This document shows, in pieces, positions 21,845-33,540 of a stretch of DNA of 64,000 nucleotides (positions are counted from its first letter, which is position 1; the number at the start of each line of letters is the position of its first letter). A program made the translations under genes and the position numbers. The notes below the pieces were generated by a model. It saw nothing but the letters and a program-made list of their open reading frames with translations, was not told the DNA's origin and did not search any database. The stretch is from Nitratireductor soli (lineage in GTDB: Bacteria; Pseudomonadota; Alphaproteobacteria; Rhizobiales; Rhizobiaceae), in assembly GCF_001050155.1 (NCBI RefSeq), contig NZ_LFVY01000013.1, forward strand, positions 140,387 to 204,386. The letters run 5' to 3'.

Positions 21845-23242
21845 ATGATCCCGGCCTCGGTGTTCAACGGAAAAGTGGTCGCCCTGTTCGGCCTGGGCGG
21901 CTCCGGCATCGCCACGGCACGCGCGCTCGTCGACGGCGGCGCGTCGGTCACCGCCTTCGACGACAATCCGCAGAGTGTGGCGCGCGCGGCGGCGGAAGGC
22001 ATCGCCACGCGCGACCTGCGCGAGATCGACTGGTCGGACGTCTCCAGCTTCGTCCTGTCGCCGGGCGTGCCGCTGACCCATCCGCGCCCGCATTGGAGCG
22101 CCGAGCTGGCGCAGGCGGCCGGCGTCGAGGTGATCGGCGACATCGAACTGTTCGCCCGCGAGAGGCGCGCGTGCGCGCCCGGCGCACCGTTCGTGGCCAT
22201 CACCGGCACCAACGGCAAATCGACGACGACGGCGCTCATCGCCCATATCCTGGCATCGGCCGGGCGCGATACGCAGATGGGCGGCAATATCGGCCGCGCC
22301 GTGATGACGCTCGATCCGCCGCAGACGGGACGGCACTATGTGATCGAGTGTTCGTCATACCAGATCGACCTGGCACCGACCCTCGATCCGAGCGTCGGGC
22401 TGCTGCTCAACCTGTCGCCCGACCATCTCGACCGGCACGGCACGATGCGCAACTACGCCGACATCAAGGAACGGCTGGTGATGAAAAGCGGCCTGGCCAT
22501 CGTCGGCGTGGACGACGCAGATTGCCGGCGGATCGCCGATGCGCTCGAGGGCGCCGGTCGCCGCTTGCAGCGCATTTCGGTGCAAGGGCCGCTTGACGAA
22601 GGCTTCTTCGCCGACGGCACGATGCTGATGCGGGCGAAGGGCGGCAAGGTACAGGCGCTGGCCTCGCTCGACGGTATCGGATCGTTGCGCGGCACGCACA
22701 ATGCGCAGAATGCGCTCGCCGCCCTGGCCGCCTGCCTCGACTGCGGGCTGTCGCCCACGGACATCCAAGCCGGACTGGCAAGCTTTCCTGGCCTTGCCCA
22801 TCGCATGGAACAGGTGGCGCGCCAGGGGCGCGTTCTGTTCGTCAACGATTCGAAAGCGACCAATGCCGATGCCGCCGAGCGGGCGCTGTCGAGCTTCGAG
22901 CGCATCTACTGGATCGCCGGCGGCTTGCCGAAGGATGGCGGGATCGACGCGCTGAAACCGCTCTTTCCGCGCATCGCCAAGGCATATCTTGTGGGTGAAG
23001 CCGCACCCGCCTTCGCGGCGACCATCGGAGAGGCGACGCCATTCGAAATTTCGGGTACCATCGCGGCAGCCGTCGATCACGCGGCGCGCGATGCGGCGGG
23101 CGATCCCGCGCCGGAGGCCGTGGTTCTGTTGTCGCCGGCCTGTGCGAGTTTCGATCAGTTCAGGAATTTTGAAGTGCGCGGCGAAGCCTTCCGCGAGGCG
23201 GTGCGTTCGCTCGCCGGCACACAGATGATGGGGAGCAAGTGA
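21845..23242 (+). CDS. murD: MurD, UDP-MurNAc-L-alanine--D-glutamate ligase
   Basis: A 465-residue Mur ligase. An N-terminal Rossmann domain ([18 protein letters not shown]) binds UDP, the ATP loop is [18 protein letters not shown] near 118, and [12 protein letters not shown] near 190 carries the conserved metal and substrate residues. [12 protein letters not shown] near 335 is the C-terminal MurD signature. It starts 13 bases after mraY and ends one base before ftsW. Confidence 0.97.
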   Translation: MIPASVFNGKVVALFGLGGSGIATARALVDGGASVTAFDDNPQSVARAAAEGIATRDLREIDWSDVSSFVLSPGVPLTHPRPHWSAELAQAAGVEVIGDIELFARERRACAPGAPFVAITGTNGKSTTTALIAHILASAGRDTQMGGNIGRAVMTLDPPQTGRHYVIECSSYQIDLAPTLDPSVGLLLNLSPDHLDRHGTMRNYADIKERLVMKSGLAIVGVDDADCRRIADALEGAGRRLQRISVQGPLDEGFFADGTMLMRAKGGKVQALASLDGIGSLRGTHNAQNALAALAACLDCGLSPTDIQAGLASFPGLAHRMEQVARQGRVLFVNDSKATNADAAERALSSFERIYWIAGGLPKDGGIDALKPLFPRIAKAYLVGEAAPAFAATIGEATPFEISGTIAAAVDHAARDAAGDPAPEAVVLLSPACASFDQFRNFEVRGEAFREAVRSLAGTQMMGSK

Positions 23243-23243
23243 C

Positions 23244-24398
23244 ATGGTGAGCCGGACCGACCGAAGCCCTGTCGCCAACTGGTGGTGGACCATCGACCGC
23301 TGGTTCCTGGCGGCCTTTCTGATGCTGATGGGGCTCGGGGTGGTGCTGTCGTTCGCCGCAAGCCCGGCGGTCGCCGAGCGCATCGGCCTGCCGAGCTTCC
23401 ATTTCGTGACGCGGCAGATCATCTTCATGCTGCCTGCAGTGGCGATCATGATTGCAGTGTCCTTTCTCAACGCGCGTCAGGTGCGGCGTGTGGCGCTCCT
23501 GATGCTGGCGGGGTCGCTGGTGCTGATGGTGGTGACCCTCTTTGCCGGCATCGAAGTGAAAGGCTCGCGGCGCTGGCTCCATATTCTCGGCGTTTCCGTT
23601 CAGCCTTCGGAATATCTGAAACCCGCCTTTGTGGTGATCTGTGCCTGGCTTTTTCACGAGCATGCGCGGCAGCCGGAAATTCCCGGAAACCTTTTTGCGA
23701 TGCTGCTTCTCGGACTTATCATCGCGCTTCTGGTGGCCCAGCCGGATCTTGGCCAGACAATGTTGGTTCTCGGCACATGGGGGGTGATGTTTTTCATCGC
23801 CGGCATGCCTTGGCTGTGGATTGCCGTGCTGGGAACGCTGGGTGCCGGCGGCGCATTCCTGGCCTATACAGCCTTTCCCCATGTCGCTTCCCGTATCGAT
23901 CGCTTTCTGACCGGCGAGGGCGATACCTATCAAGTGGATATGAGCATCGAGGCGCTCATCCGTGGCGGCTGGTTCGGGCGCGGCCCGGGCGAGGGCACGG
24001 TGAAGCGCATCCTTCCCGACAGTCACTCAGACTTCGTGTTCGCCGTGGCGGGGGAGGAGTTCGGCATCATCCTGTGCCTCATCCTGCTCGGCTTGTTCGC
24101 GTTTGTGGTTCTGCGCGGATTGATGAAAGCGCGGTGCGAGGACGACGATTTCACGCGCTATGCGGTTAGCGGTCTCGTGATCCTGTTTGGTTTCCAGTCG
24201 ATCATCAATATGGGGGTGAATGTCCGCTTGCTTCCAGCCAAGGGCATGACACTGCCGTTTGTCTCCTATGGCGGTACCTCGCTGTTCGCTATGGCCATCG
24301 CCATGGGTTTCGTGCTGGCGTTGACGCGGCGCAAACCCGAAAAGCGGCAGCCGGTGGCATTCGCGCCGCCGGCCGGGCGCGAGGCGGTTGCGGGCTGA
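23244..24398 (+). CDS. ftsW: FtsW, septal peptidoglycan polymerase (SEDS family)
   Basis: A 384-residue polytopic SEDS protein with about ten membrane segments. Conserved points: [20 protein letters not shown] near 110-130, the extracellular region with [19 protein letters not shown] near 230, and [19 protein letters not shown] near 338. It polymerises lipid II at the septum with FtsI. It lies between murD and murG and ends 1 base before murG starts. Confidence 0.97.
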   Translation: MVSRTDRSPVANWWWTIDRWFLAAFLMLMGLGVVLSFAASPAVAERIGLPSFHFVTRQIIFMLPAVAIMIAVSFLNARQVRRVALLMLAGSLVLMVVTLFAGIEVKGSRRWLHILGVSVQPSEYLKPAFVVICAWLFHEHARQPEIPGNLFAMLLLGLIIALLVAQPDLGQTMLVLGTWGVMFFIAGMPWLWIAVLGTLGAGGAFLAYTAFPHVASRIDRFLTGEGDTYQVDMSIEALIRGGWFGRGPGEGTVKRILPDSHSDFVFAVAGEEFGIILCLILLGLFAFVVLRGLMKARCEDDDFTRYAVSGLVILFGFQSIINMGVNVRLLPAKGMTLPFVSYGGTSLFAMAIAMGFVLALTRRKPEKRQPVAFAPPAGREAVAG

Positions 24399-24399
24399 C

Positions 24400-25524
24400 A
24401 TGGCGAAGGGCGTGATGCTTCTTGCCGCCGGTGGTACCGGCGGCCATCTGTTTCCTGCCGAGGCGCTGGCGCATGAGTTGCGCGCGCGCGGCTGGTCGGT
24501 CCATCTGGCGACCGACGCACGCGCGGCGCGCTTCGCGCAGAACTTTCCCGCCGAGGACATCCACATCGTCGAGGCGGCGACCTTCGGGTCGAAGAACCCG
24601 CTGGCACTGCTGAAGAGCGGCTGGACCATCTGGCGTGGCGTGAAACAGGCTTCGAAAGTGCTGCAGAGGTTGAAGCCCGCCGCCGTGGTCGGCTTTGGCG
24701 GCTACCCGACATTGCCGCCGCTGTTCGCCGCGACGCGGCGCGGCGTGCCGGCGCTGGTGCACGAGCAGAACGCGGTGATGGGCCGCGCCAACAAGGCGCT
24801 GGCCGGCCGCGTGCAGGCCATCGCCGGCGGCTTCCTGAAACCCGCCGGCATTCATGCCGACAAGATCGTCGAGGTCGGCAATCCCGTGCGCCAGGCGGTG
24901 CTCGACGTGGCTGACACCCCCTATGACGCGCCTGCCGAGGGCGGCCCGTTCCGGCTGCTGGTCTTCGGCGGCAGCCAGGGCGCGCGCTATTTCTCCGATA
25001 CGATGCCGGAGGTGGTGGCGCGGATGCCGGAGCTGCTGCGCGCGCGGCTCGCCGTCACGCACCAGGCGCGCCCCGAGGACGAGGCGCGGGTGCGGGAGCG
25101 CTATCATGCGGTTGGCGTCAAGGCCGAGGTGGCGCCGTTCTTCGGCGATCTGCCGGCCCGCATGGCTACCTCCCATCTCGTCGTCAGCCGGGCGGGCGCT
25201 TCGACCGTCCTGGAACTGTCGGTGATTGGCCGGCCCGCAGTGCTGGTGCCTTTGCCACATGCGCTTGACGACGATCAGGGACACAATGCCAGAATCCTGG
25301 TGGATGCTGGCGGCGCGCTCCTGCGCCGGCAGGCCGAGATCGACGCGGAAACGTTTGCCGCCGAGCTGACCGCGCTTTTGAGCGATGGCGCGCGGCTTGC
25401 CGCGATGGCTGCCGGCGCAAAAAGCGTCGGGCGGAGGGATGCGACGCGGTTGCTTGCCGACCTCGCCGAGGCTATTGCGTCGGGCACGCCAATCGCAACG
25501 TTCAAGGAAGGAAACCGCGCATGA
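24400..25524 (+). CDS. murG: MurG, lipid II-forming GlcNAc transferase
   Basis: A 374-residue GT28 glycosyltransferase. Family motifs: [19 protein letters not shown] near residue 7, [15 protein letters not shown] near 95, [14 protein letters not shown] near 118, FGGSQGAR near 190, and [20 protein letters not shown] near 262. It adds GlcNAc to lipid I at the inner face of the membrane. The ATG at 24400 is right after the ftsW stop; an upstream TTG in frame is unlikely. It overlaps murC by 4 bp. Confidence 0.97.
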   Translation: MAKGVMLLAAGGTGGHLFPAEALAHELRARGWSVHLATDARAARFAQNFPAEDIHIVEAATFGSKNPLALLKSGWTIWRGVKQASKVLQRLKPAAVVGFGGYPTLPPLFAATRRGVPALVHEQNAVMGRANKALAGRVQAIAGGFLKPAGIHADKIVEVGNPVRQAVLDVADTPYDAPAEGGPFRLLVFGGSQGARYFSDTMPEVVARMPELLRARLAVTHQARPEDEARVRERYHAVGVKAEVAPFFGDLPARMATSHLVVSRAGASTVLELSVIGRPAVLVPLPHALDDDQGHNARILVDAGGALLRRQAEIDAETFAAELTALLSDGARLAAMAAGAKSVGRRDATRLLADLAEAIASGTPIATFKEGNRA

Positions 25525-26924
25525 AGATGCCGGAGACGATCGGTACAGTGCACTTCGTCGGCATCGGCGGCATCGGCATGAGCGGCATCGCCGAGGCACT
25601 GCACACGCTCGGCTATCAGGTGCAGGGTTCCGATCAGGCGGAAAACGCCAATGTGACCCGATTGCGCGAGAAGGGCATTTCCGTTTTCATCGGCCATGCG
25701 GGCGAGAATCTCGGCGATGCGGAAGTTATCGTCGTGTCGACCGCCATCAGGAAGAACAATCCCGAGCTGGTGGCGGCGCGCGAACGGCACCTGCCGATCG
25801 TCCGGCGCGCCGAGATGCTGGCCGAACTGATGCGTTTCCGCCAGGCGGTCGCCATCGGCGGCACGCATGGCAAGACGACGACCACGTCGATGGTGGCGGC
25901 CCTGTTCGACGCAGGCGGTTTCGACCCGACCGTCATCAATGGCGGCATCATCAACGCCTATGGCACCAATGCGCGCATGGGGGCCGGCGACTGGATGGTG
26001 GTGGAGGCCGACGAGAGCGACGGCAGTTTTCTGAAACTGCCGGCCGAGATCGCCGTCATCACCAACATCGACCCGGAGCATCTCGACCACTACGGCGATT
26101 TCGACCGGCTGCGCGAAGCCTTCCGGCAGTTTGTCGAGAACGTGCCGTTCTACGGCTTTGCCGCCATGTGCATCGACCATGCGGAGGTGCAGGCGCTGGT
26201 GGGCCGTATCGAGGATCGTCGCGTGGTCACCTATGGTGAGAACCCGCAGGCCGATGTGCGGTTCATGAACCATCGCATGGACGGCGCTGCCTCCGTCTTC
26301 GACGTCGCCTTGCGCGACCGCAAGACCGGCGTGGTGGAGACGCTCGAGGGCCTGCGCCTGCCGATGCCCGGCCGGCACAATGTTTCCAACGCGACAGCGG
26401 CGATTGCCGTGGCCCATGAACTGGGAATCGGCGCCGAGGCGATCCGCGCCGGGCTGGCGGGGTTCGGCGGCGTCAAGCGGCGCTTCACGCTGACGGGAAG
26501 CTGGAACGGCGCCAGCGTGTTCGACGATTACGGGCACCATCCGGTCGAGATCAAGGCGGTGCTGCAGGCCGCCCGCGAGGCGTGCAAGGGGCGCATCATC
26601 GCTATCGCCCAACCCCACCGGTATTCGCGCCTGCGCGATCTGTTCGACGATTTCGCCGCCTGCTTCAACGAGGCCGATACGGTGCTGGTCGCGCCTGTCT
26701 ATGCGGCCGGCGAAGAGCCGATCGACGGGATTTCATCGGAAACCCTGGTGTCGCGCATTCGCGCATCGGGTCATCGCGACGTGCGCTTCATCGATGGCCC
26801 ACAGGCGATTGCGCCGATCGTCCGCAACTGGGCGGGCGAGGGCGACTTCGTCGTCTTCCTCGGCGCCGGCAACATCACCCAATGGGCCTATGCGCTGCCG
26901 GACGAACTGGAGAAGGGCGGATGA
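25521..26924 (+). CDS. murC: MurC, UDP-MurNAc--L-alanine ligase
   Basis: A 467-residue Mur ligase, first of the peptide-adding series. [17 protein letters not shown] near 9 is the UDP-binding loop, [13 protein letters not shown] near 112 the ATP loop, [12 protein letters not shown] near 160 and [13 protein letters not shown] near 182 hold metal and substrate residues, and [13 protein letters not shown] near 335 is typical of MurC. It overlaps murG and murB by 4 bp each. Confidence 0.97.
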   Translation: MKMPETIGTVHFVGIGGIGMSGIAEALHTLGYQVQGSDQAENANVTRLREKGISVFIGHAGENLGDAEVIVVSTAIRKNNPELVAARERHLPIVRRAEMLAELMRFRQAVAIGGTHGKTTTTSMVAALFDAGGFDPTVINGGIINAYGTNARMGAGDWMVVEADESDGSFLKLPAEIAVITNIDPEHLDHYGDFDRLREAFRQFVENVPFYGFAAMCIDHAEVQALVGRIEDRRVVTYGENPQADVRFMNHRMDGAASVFDVALRDRKTGVVETLEGLRLPMPGRHNVSNATAAIAVAHELGIGAEAIRAGLAGFGGVKRRFTLTGSWNGASVFDDYGHHPVEIKAVLQAAREACKGRIIAIAQPHRYSRLRDLFDDFAACFNEADTVLVAPVYAAGEEPIDGISSETLVSRIRASGHRDVRFIDGPQAIAPIVRNWAGEGDFVVFLGAGNITQWAYALPDELEKGG

Positions 26925-27883
26925 ACGGCGCGATCCTTCTCGAACGCCTGGGCGACCGGCTTGCCGGTCTGCGCGGCCGCATGACCCTGGACGCCGGCAT
27001 GGACAAGGTGACCTGGTTTCGCGCCGGCGGGCCGGCGGACGTCCTGTTCCAGCCGGCCGACGAGGAGGATCTGGCGGCCTTTCTGAGAGCCGTCCCCGAG
27101 GACATTCCGGTGTCCATGGTCGGCATCGGCTCGAACCTCCTGGTGCGCGACGGCGGCATTCGCGGTTTCGTCGTGCGGCTTTCGGCCAAGGGGTTCGGCC
27201 AGGCGGAAGCGGTGTCGCCAACGCAGATCCGCGCCGGTGCGTCGATCCCCGACAAGCGCCTGGCGGCGGTGGCGCTGGAAGCGGGCATCGGCGGCTTCCA
27301 TTTCTACCACGGCATTCCCGGCGGGCTCGGCGGCGCGTTGCGCATGAATGCCGGGGCCAATGGCGTCGAGACGCGCGAGCGGGTCGTCGAGGTCAGGGCG
27401 CTCGACCGCCGGGGCGAACTGCACGTGCTGTCGAATGCTGAAATGGGCTATGCCTATCGGCATTCCGACGCACCCAAGGATCTGATCTTCACCTCCGCGC
27501 TGATGCAGGGATATGCCGAGGACCGGACAACGATCCAGGCGGACATGGACGCCGTCCAGCATCATCGCGAGACCGTCCAGCCGATCCGCGAGAAGACGGG
27601 CGGCTCGACATTCAAGAACCCGCCCGGCACCTCGGCCTGGAAAGAGGTCGACAAGGCCGGCTGCCGCGGGCTGATGATCGGCGGGGCGCAGATGTCGCCG
27701 ATGCATTGCAATTTCATGATCAACACCGGCACGGCGACCGGTTACGATCTGGAATTCCTTGGTGAGACGGTGCGGGCGCGCGTTCTGGAGCATTCGGGCA
27801 TTCGCCTGGATTGGGAAATCAAGCGCGTCGGCACGTTCCGCGCCGGCCACGAGATCGACCCGTTTCTCGGCCAGATGCTGTGA
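26921..27883 (+). CDS. murB: MurB, UDP-N-acetylenolpyruvoylglucosamine reductase
   Basis: A 320-residue FAD enzyme that reduces enolpyruvyl-UDP-GlcNAc to UDP-MurNAc. It shows [15 protein letters not shown] near 28, [12 protein letters not shown] near 68, [18 protein letters not shown] near 130, YAYRHSD near 172, and the catalytic-serine loop GGSTFKNP near 228. The short region before GIRLDW marks a type II MurB as in other alphaproteobacteria. The ATG overlaps the murC stop by 4 bp; the frame upstream of it lies inside murC. Confidence 0.97.
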   Translation: MNGAILLERLGDRLAGLRGRMTLDAGMDKVTWFRAGGPADVLFQPADEEDLAAFLRAVPEDIPVSMVGIGSNLLVRDGGIRGFVVRLSAKGFGQAEAVSPTQIRAGASIPDKRLAAVALEAGIGGFHFYHGIPGGLGGALRMNAGANGVETRERVVEVRALDRRGELHVLSNAEMGYAYRHSDAPKDLIFTSALMQGYAEDRTTIQADMDAVQHHRETVQPIREKTGGSTFKNPPGTSAWKEVDKAGCRGLMIGGAQMSPMHCNFMINTGTATGYDLEFLGETVRARVLEHSGIRLDWEIKRVGTFRAGHEIDPFLGQML

Positions 27884-28135
27884 CGGCCTGGTGCGGATTC
27901 GCGCCCGAAGGGCCTCTTCCCAATCACAATTCGTAAAAATCGAAGAAAATTGAATCTTCCGGAATCTCAAGGCCTTGCCACGGAATCAAACCTCTGATTC
28001 TTTGGCGTTATAAGTAATCACTGATTTGAGTCGCGGCGTTCCGGTCGGGGGCATTCCCATGCAAGGAGGTCTTGCTCGGCCAATGCAGCCTATTGCCCAG
28101 ATTTCAGGGCGGCCGGAAAAGGGGGTAGCCGGATC

Positions 28136-29062
28136 ATGAAAAGAAAGCGCGTCGCCGTTCTGATGGGCGGATTTTCCTCCGAACGGCCGGTCAGTCTTTC
28201 TTCCGGCAGCGCCTGTGCCGATGCGCTCGAGATCGAGGGGTACGCGGTCACGCGCGTCGATGTCGGGCGCGATGCGGCGCGCGTCCTGGCCGAGCTCAAT
28301 CCGGATGTCGCCTTCAACGCCTTGCATGGGCCGTTTGGCGAGGACGGGACGATCCAGGGCATTCTGGAATATCTCGCCATTCCCTACACGCATTCCGGCG
28401 TTCTTGCGTCGGCGCTGGCGATGGACAAGGAGCTTGCCAAGGTTGTCGGCAAGGCTGCCGGCCTGCCTGTCGCCGAGGCGCGCGTGATGAACCGTTTCGA
28501 CATCGTCAAGACGCACCCGATGGAGCCGCCTTACGTGGTGAAGCCGGTCAATGAAGGGTCGAGCTTCGGTGTGGTTATCGTCAAGGAGGATCAGTCGCAT
28601 CCACCGCAGATCGTCAGTTCGTCCGAGTGGCGTTACGGCGAGCGCGTAATGGTCGAGCGCTACATTCCCGGGCGGGAATTCACCTGCGCGGTGATGGGCG
28701 ACAAGGTGCTTGGCGTCGCCGAGATCCTGCCGGTGGGGCATGCCTTCTACGATTATGATTCAAAATATGTTCCCGGGGGATCAAAACACGAATGCCCGGC
28801 AAAAATTTCACCAAATATTTACCAAAAAATAGAGACACTGGCACTCAAGGCACACAAGGCAATCGGCTGCCGGGGCGTGTCCCGGTCCGACTTTCGTTTC
28901 GATGATCGTAAATCCCCGGATGGCGAGCTGGTTTGGCTGGAAGTCAACACGCAGCCCGGCATGACGCCGACGTCTCTGGTGCCCGAAATCGCCGCTGAAG
29001 CGGGGTATGGCTTCGGTGAATTGTTGAGTTGGATCGTGGAGGACGCCTCGTGTTCTCGCTGA
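28136..29062 (+). CDS. ddl: D-alanine--D-alanine ligase
   Basis: A 308-residue ATP-grasp ligase. It has [17 protein letters not shown] near 6, [16 protein letters not shown] near 63, [12 protein letters not shown] near 88, [18 protein letters not shown] near 132, and [18 protein letters not shown] near 267. It makes the dipeptide used by MurF. It follows murB by 252 bp, the largest gap inside the cluster, so a promoter may lie there. Codons near 28750-28830 are unusually A+T-rich for this window. It overlaps ftsQ by 13 bp. Confidence 0.96.
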   Translation: MKRKRVAVLMGGFSSERPVSLSSGSACADALEIEGYAVTRVDVGRDAARVLAELNPDVAFNALHGPFGEDGTIQGILEYLAIPYTHSGVLASALAMDKELAKVVGKAAGLPVAEARVMNRFDIVKTHPMEPPYVVKPVNEGSSFGVVIVKEDQSHPPQIVSSSEWRYGERVMVERYIPGREFTCAVMGDKVLGVAEILPVGHAFYDYDSKYVPGGSKHECPAKISPNIYQKIETLALKAHKAIGCRGVSRSDFRFDDRKSPDGELVWLEVNTQPGMTPTSLVPEIAAEAGYGFGELLSWIVEDASCSR

Positions 29063-29988
29063 CATCACGGCAGGACGGGAATTCCCGGCTGGCGGGCAGA
29101 CGCATCGGCGCTGGCGCTTCGGCCGGCGGCGACATCGTCTTGCCGCGCTGGCTGCGCCGTCCTGCGCGTTTCATGCAGCGGGTCGATGCCGGTGAGGTCG
29201 AAGCGCCGCGGTTTGCCGCCACGTTGATGACGGCGCTCTTGCTCGGCTCTGCGGGCCTGTATGGAACGATCGCCGGCGGGCATTTTCCGCAGGTCGTCCA
29301 GGATGTGACCGCGCGCACCGGTTTCGCCATCACCCAGGTGCATGTGTCGGGCAATCGGGAAACCTCCGAGATCGACATTCTGCAGGAGGTCGGCCTGGAC
29401 GGCTGGACCGCGCTGATGGGCTTCGATGCCGAAGATGCACGGGCGCGTATTGCCGGGCTTCCCTGGGTCGAGACCGCTGCGGTGCGCAAGGTGTATCCGG
29501 CGACGCTGGAAGTGGTGATTACCGAGAAGAAGCCCTTCGCCATTTGGCAGCAGGGCAGTCAGCTTTCCCTGATTGAAAAGGATGGCAGCGTGATTGCGCC
29601 GTTCGATGGCGGCCGCCATGCGGCGCTTCCCATGGTGATCGGCATCGGCGCGCGCGATGCGGGGCCGGGTTTCATCGCCGCTGTCGGGCGCCATCCCGCC
29701 CTCGCCGAGCAGGTCAGGGCCTATATTCGCGTCGGCGAACGGCGCTGGGACATGCGCCTGAAGAACGGCGTGACGATCAAGCTGCCGGAGCGAAACGAAG
29801 CGTTGACGCTGGCGACGCTGGCTGCGCTCGACCGCAAGGACGGCCTCCTGTCGCGCGATATCGCATCCGTCGACATGCGCCTGCCCGACCGGCTGACGAT
29901 CGGCCTGTCGGCGGACGATGCCGAAGCGCACGAGGCGGCGATGCGCGAGCGGCTTGGTTTGAAGCGTAAATCCGGGGCGCGCATATGA
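29050..29988 (+). CDS. ftsQ: FtsQ, cell-division protein with POTRA domain
   Basis: A 312-residue bitopic protein: basic cytoplasmic N-terminus, one membrane segment (about 55-75), then a POTRA domain with [18 protein letters not shown] near 94 and a beta domain with [20 protein letters not shown] near 138. It bridges early and late divisome proteins with FtsL and FtsB. The GTG at 29050 is chosen because GTGGAGGA ends 6 bases upstream; a TTG at 29029 would lie inside ddl. It overlaps ftsA by 4 bp. Confidence 0.93.
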   Translation: MFSLTSRQDGNSRLAGRRIGAGASAGGDIVLPRWLRRPARFMQRVDAGEVEAPRFAATLMTALLLGSAGLYGTIAGGHFPQVVQDVTARTGFAITQVHVSGNRETSEIDILQEVGLDGWTALMGFDAEDARARIAGLPWVETAAVRKVYPATLEVVITEKKPFAIWQQGSQLSLIEKDGSVIAPFDGGRHAALPMVIGIGARDAGPGFIAAVGRHPALAEQVRAYIRVGERRWDMRLKNGVTIKLPERNEALTLATLAALDRKDGLLSRDIASVDMRLPDRLTIGLSADDAEAHEAAMRERLGLKRKSGARI

Positions 29989-31301
29989 ACTGGTTATCAG
30001 ACACGAAAGACAGCGCCGCGCGCCGTTCGGGTATCATTACGGTGCTGGATGTCGGGTCCAGCAAGATTTGTTGTATCATCGCCAGGCTGATGCCGAGCGA
30101 GGAAGGACGAGCGCTTCGGCAGCGCACGCACCGCGTCAAGGTCATCGGTATCGGACACCAGCAATCGCAAGGCGTGAAGTCTGGCGTGATCGTCGATCTC
30201 GATCGTGCCGAGGAAGCGATCCGGCTGGCGGTCGACGCCGCCGAGCGGATGGCGGGGCTGACAGTCGAATCGCTGATCGTCAACGTGTCGGCGGGACGTC
30301 TCAGAAGCGAGACGATTTCCGCCTCGATCAATCTCGGCGGCCACGAGGTCACCCGTTCCGACATCGACCGCGTGCTGGCGGCCGGCGCGCGGCAGAGCCT
30401 CGATACGGAGCGTGAAGTGGTGCATTCGCTGGCCACGGGCTTCAGTCTCGACGCCCAGCGCGGCATTCGCGATCCGCGCGGCATGGTGGGCGGCGAGTTG
30501 AGTGTTGCGATGCACATCCTGACGGCGGATGCAGCGCCCCTGCGTAACCTCGAACTGTGCATCAACCGCTCGCACCTGTCGGTCGAGCGGATGGTGGCGA
30601 CGCCCTATGCGAGCGGGCTTTCTGCGCTGGTCGACGACGAGGCCCAGATGGGGGCGGCGTGCATCGACATGGGCGGCGGGACGACGACGATTTCGGTGTT
30701 TGCCGACGGCAAGTTCGTTTTTGCCGATGCGCTGCCGGTTGGCGGCGGTCATGTGACGATGGATCTGGTGCGCGGCCTGTCGACGCGCCTCGAGGATGCG
30801 GAGCGGCTGAAGGTCATGCACGGTTCGGCGCTGTTGTCGTCGAGCGATGACCGCGACATCGTTTCGATCCACCCGATGGGGGCGGATCAGAACGAGCAGC
30901 CGATCCAGGTGCCGCGAGCGGTGATGACGCGGATCATCCGCGCCCGCATCGAGGAGACGCTGGAGATCGCGCGCGACAAGTTGAACAGGTCGGGCTATGG
31001 CGGCCTTGTCGGCCGGCGGGTCGTGCTGACGGGCGGCGCCAGCCAGCTGGTCGGGCTGCCGGAAGCCGCGCGCAGACTGTTCGGGCGCAATGTTCGGCTG
31101 GGTCGCCCGCTGGGCGTCGCCGGCCTGCCGGAAGCCGCCAAGGGCGCGGCTTTCGCGGCCAGTGTCGGCCTGCTGATCTATCCGCAAGTGGCGGAGTTCG
31201 AAAACCGTGGCCGCGGCGGCAAGAGCGGCATTTTCAATCGCGCGACCGGCACTGGTGGCCGGCTGCAACGTGTCGGCCAATGGCTGAGAAGCAACTTCTA
31301 G
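29985..31301 (+). CDS. ftsA: FtsA, actin-like membrane tether of FtsZ
   Basis: A 438-residue actin-fold ATPase. Phosphate-1 loop VLDVGSSKICCII near 22, SHMF/1C domain with the IVNVSAGRL region near 98, and phosphate-2 loop CIDMGGGTTTISVFADG near 226. The C-terminus ends in an amphipathic stretch (GRLQRVGQWLRSNF) that would bind membrane. It links FtsZ filaments to the membrane and recruits the divisome. Its ATG overlaps the ftsQ stop by 4 bp. Confidence 0.97.
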   Translation: MNWLSDTKDSAARRSGIITVLDVGSSKICCIIARLMPSEEGRALRQRTHRVKVIGIGHQQSQGVKSGVIVDLDRAEEAIRLAVDAAERMAGLTVESLIVNVSAGRLRSETISASINLGGHEVTRSDIDRVLAAGARQSLDTEREVVHSLATGFSLDAQRGIRDPRGMVGGELSVAMHILTADAAPLRNLELCINRSHLSVERMVATPYASGLSALVDDEAQMGAACIDMGGGTTTISVFADGKFVFADALPVGGGHVTMDLVRGLSTRLEDAERLKVMHGSALLSSSDDRDIVSIHPMGADQNEQPIQVPRAVMTRIIRARIEETLEIARDKLNRSGYGGLVGRRVVLTGGASQLVGLPEAARRLFGRNVRLGRPLGVAGLPEAAKGAAFAASVGLLIYPQVAEFENRGRGGKSGIFNRATGTGGRLQRVGQWLRSNF

Positions 31302-31367
31302 CGGGGATGCGCCCCAAATGACGACCGCAGCGGCGAGGCGGCGGCGAAGGCGGAAAGGACGAGGACA

Positions 31368-33008
31368 ATGACTATCAATCTGCAGAAGCCGGACATTACC
31401 GAGCTGAAGCCAAGGATCACCGTTTTCGGTGTCGGCGGCGGCGGCGGCAATGCCGTCAACAACATGATCAATGCCGGCCTGCGCGGTGTCGAATTCGTGG
31501 TGGCGAACACGGATGCCCAGGCACTGACCCAGTCGAAGGCGGAACGGCTGATCCAGCTCGGGGCGGCGGTGACCGAGGGCCTCGGCGCCGGTTCGCAGCC
31601 GGAAGTGGGACGCGCGGCTGCCGAGGAATGCATCGACGAGATCGTCGATCACCTGACCTCGACGCATATGTGCTTCGTCACCGCCGGCATGGGCGGCGGC
31701 ACGGGCACGGGTGCGGCACCCGTGGTTGCCCGCGCGGCGCGCGAAAAAGGCATCCTGACGGTTGGCGTCGTCACCAAGCCGTTCCATTTCGAGGGCCAGC
31801 GGCGGATGAAGACCGCCGATGCCGGCATCGAGGAATTGCAGGCCTGCGTCGACACGCTGATCGTCATTCCGAACCAGAACCTGTTCCGCATCGCCAATGA
31901 CAAGACGACCTTCGCCGATGCCTTCGCCATGGCCGACCAGGTGCTTTACTCGGGCGTTGCCTGCATCACCGACCTGATGGTCAAGGAAGGCCTGATCAAT
32001 CTCGACTTTGCCGACGTGCGCTCGGTGATGCGCGAAATGGGCAAGGCGATGATGGGCACGGGCGAAGCCTCCGGCGAAGGCCGGGCGATGGCGGCGGCCG
32101 AAGCGGCGATCGCCAACCCGCTGCTCGACGAGAGCTCGATGAAGGGTGCGCGTGGCCTGCTGATCTCGATCACCGGCGGCCGCGACCTGACGCTGTTCGA
32201 GGTGGACGAGGCGGCGACCCGCATCCGCGAGGAAGTCGATCCGGACGCCAACATCATTCTCGGCGCGACCTTCGACGAGGAACTGGAAGGCGTCATCCGC
32301 GTGTCGGTTGTTGCCACAGGCATCGACAAGGCAGCGGCCGAGATTGCCAGCAGCACCAGCGCCACGCGCCCGGTGCTGACGCCGCAGCGGCCGATCGAGA
32401 CGCCACGTCCGGCAGCGATCGAGGCCCGTCCGCAGCCCATGGCGGCCGATCCCGTTGCCGAGGCCATCCGCGACGCGGAGCGCGCCACCCCGCAGATGCA
32501 GGCGCCACGGCCTGCCGTCAACGAAGGCTTCCAGCCGCAGAGCATGCTGTTTCGCCCGAGCCCGCCAACGGCCGTGCCGTCGGCGCAGCCCGCTGCCCAG
32601 GTGCTGAAGCCGGTGCAGCCGGCTCCTGTGCGCGAAGCGCAGCCCCAGGCCACCGCGCCGCGCATGCCGCGCGTCGAGGATTTTCCACCGGTGGTGAAGG
32701 CCGAGATCGAATCGAACGCCCATCCGCAGCCAGAGCAGGACGATCGTGGACCGATGGGGCTGATCAAGCGCCTGACGCATGGCCTGTCGCGGCGTGACGG
32801 CGAACACAATTATGCCGAACAGCCGCGCGAGCCGAAGCTGCGCCAGGCGAGCCCGCAGCCGCGCCGGGCGCCTGAAAGCGAGGGGCAGCTCTATGCGCCG
32901 CGCCAGGGGCAGCTCGACGAGCACGGGCGACTCACCACCCAGGCGCGCAGCGTCCAGGAGGACGATCACCTGGAGATTCCCGCGTTCCTGCGGCGTCAGG
33001 CCAACTAG
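31368..33008 (+). CDS. ftsZ: FtsZ, tubulin-like division GTPase
   Basis: A 546-residue FtsZ. The GTPase core (about 1-320) has [13 protein letters not shown], the tubulin signature [16 protein letters not shown] near 108 and the T7 synergy loop region [11 protein letters not shown] near 208. A very long Pro/Ala/Gln-rich linker (about 325-530) leads to the conserved tail peptide [10 protein letters not shown], which binds FtsA. Such long linkers are normal in Hyphomicrobiales. AAGGACGAGGACA precedes the ATG. A 127-bp repeat begins at the base after its TAG stop. Confidence 0.98.
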   Translation: MTINLQKPDITELKPRITVFGVGGGGGNAVNNMINAGLRGVEFVVANTDAQALTQSKAERLIQLGAAVTEGLGAGSQPEVGRAAAEECIDEIVDHLTSTHMCFVTAGMGGGTGTGAAPVVARAAREKGILTVGVVTKPFHFEGQRRMKTADAGIEELQACVDTLIVIPNQNLFRIANDKTTFADAFAMADQVLYSGVACITDLMVKEGLINLDFADVRSVMREMGKAMMGTGEASGEGRAMAAAEAAIANPLLDESSMKGARGLLISITGGRDLTLFEVDEAATRIREEVDPDANIILGATFDEELEGVIRVSVVATGIDKAAAEIASSTSATRPVLTPQRPIETPRPAAIEARPQPMAADPVAEAIRDAERATPQMQAPRPAVNEGFQPQSMLFRPSPPTAVPSAQPAAQVLKPVQPAPVREAQPQATAPRMPRVEDFPPVVKAEIESNAHPQPEQDDRGPMGLIKRLTHGLSRRDGEHNYAEQPREPKLRQASPQPRRAPESEGQLYAPRQGQLDEHGRLTTQARSVQEDDHLEIPAFLRRQAN

Positions 33009-33135
33009 TGCAACGCTCCAATCGAAATGAAAGCTTCGCATTCATTTCGATTGGAGCAAAGTTGCCCTGGATTCAATAATTTAGTGGCCTGCTTGTCCCA
33101 GTCCAAACCTATCGGTTTGGCCGGGGCAGGACACG
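33009..33135 (+). repeat. 127-bp interspersed repeat, family 2, copy 1
   Basis: It begins directly after the ftsZ stop. The first part is a 17-bp perfect hairpin (GCTCCAATCGAAATGAA and its complement, 33016-33058), followed by a segment ending CCGGGGCAGGACACG. A second copy of the same length lies in opposite orientation at 61346-61472. Confidence 0.85.
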
Positions 33136-33137
33136 AG

Positions 33138-33253
33138 TGGTCTGGCCGAAACAGATGGTTCCCATCCGTTTCGATAAGTCAGCCCACAAGCTATTGATCT
33201 GGTGGGGCGATTCTTCCCAACAGATGGGGACCATCTGTTGGGATCGCACCACG
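33138..33253 (+). repeat. Palindromic module with two ACAGATGG hairpins
   Basis: It holds CGAAACAGATGG-TTC-CCATCCGTTTCG (one mismatch) and CCCAACAGATGG-GGA-CCATCTGTTGGG (perfect 12-bp arms), and ends GGATCGCACCAC. A shorter relative with the same borders is at 12051-12096, where the central part between the two hairpins is missing. Confidence 0.7.
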
Positions 33254-33540
33254 AGTGGTAACGCTTGTTAACAGCATGTTGCAGAAGGGGCGGAGCCGCA
33301 CCCTTTTTCTTTAAGAAAGAGTAAACAAAACAAATATTTATAAGAGAATTACAAAAGCCTGATTGCGTAACATGAGGTAAAAAAGCGTGATTTGGAGTCT
33401 GCCTCCCACGACATTATCTTCCGTCACGGATAAAGGCGGGGCGTGGGACGCATTTTGGGGGTGTCGTCCTAAAACCTTGGAAAGTTTGCGTGCGGAAGAC
33501 GCTTCCGCTGCAGGCACAAGACGAGCTGACGGGGACCATC
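33254..33540 (+). other. A+T-rich leader region upstream of lpxC
   Basis: From about 33300 to 33395 the DNA is distinctly A+T-rich, with several A- and T-runs. This is the probable promoter region for lpxC. I see no gene in it. A GTG at 33490, in frame with lpxC, is an alternative start that would shorten this gap. Confidence 0.5.

Noticed and set aside
29997..33041. 1014-codon minus-strand frame opposite ftsA and ftsZ
   Set aside because: Antisense to two certain genes, with no family pattern.
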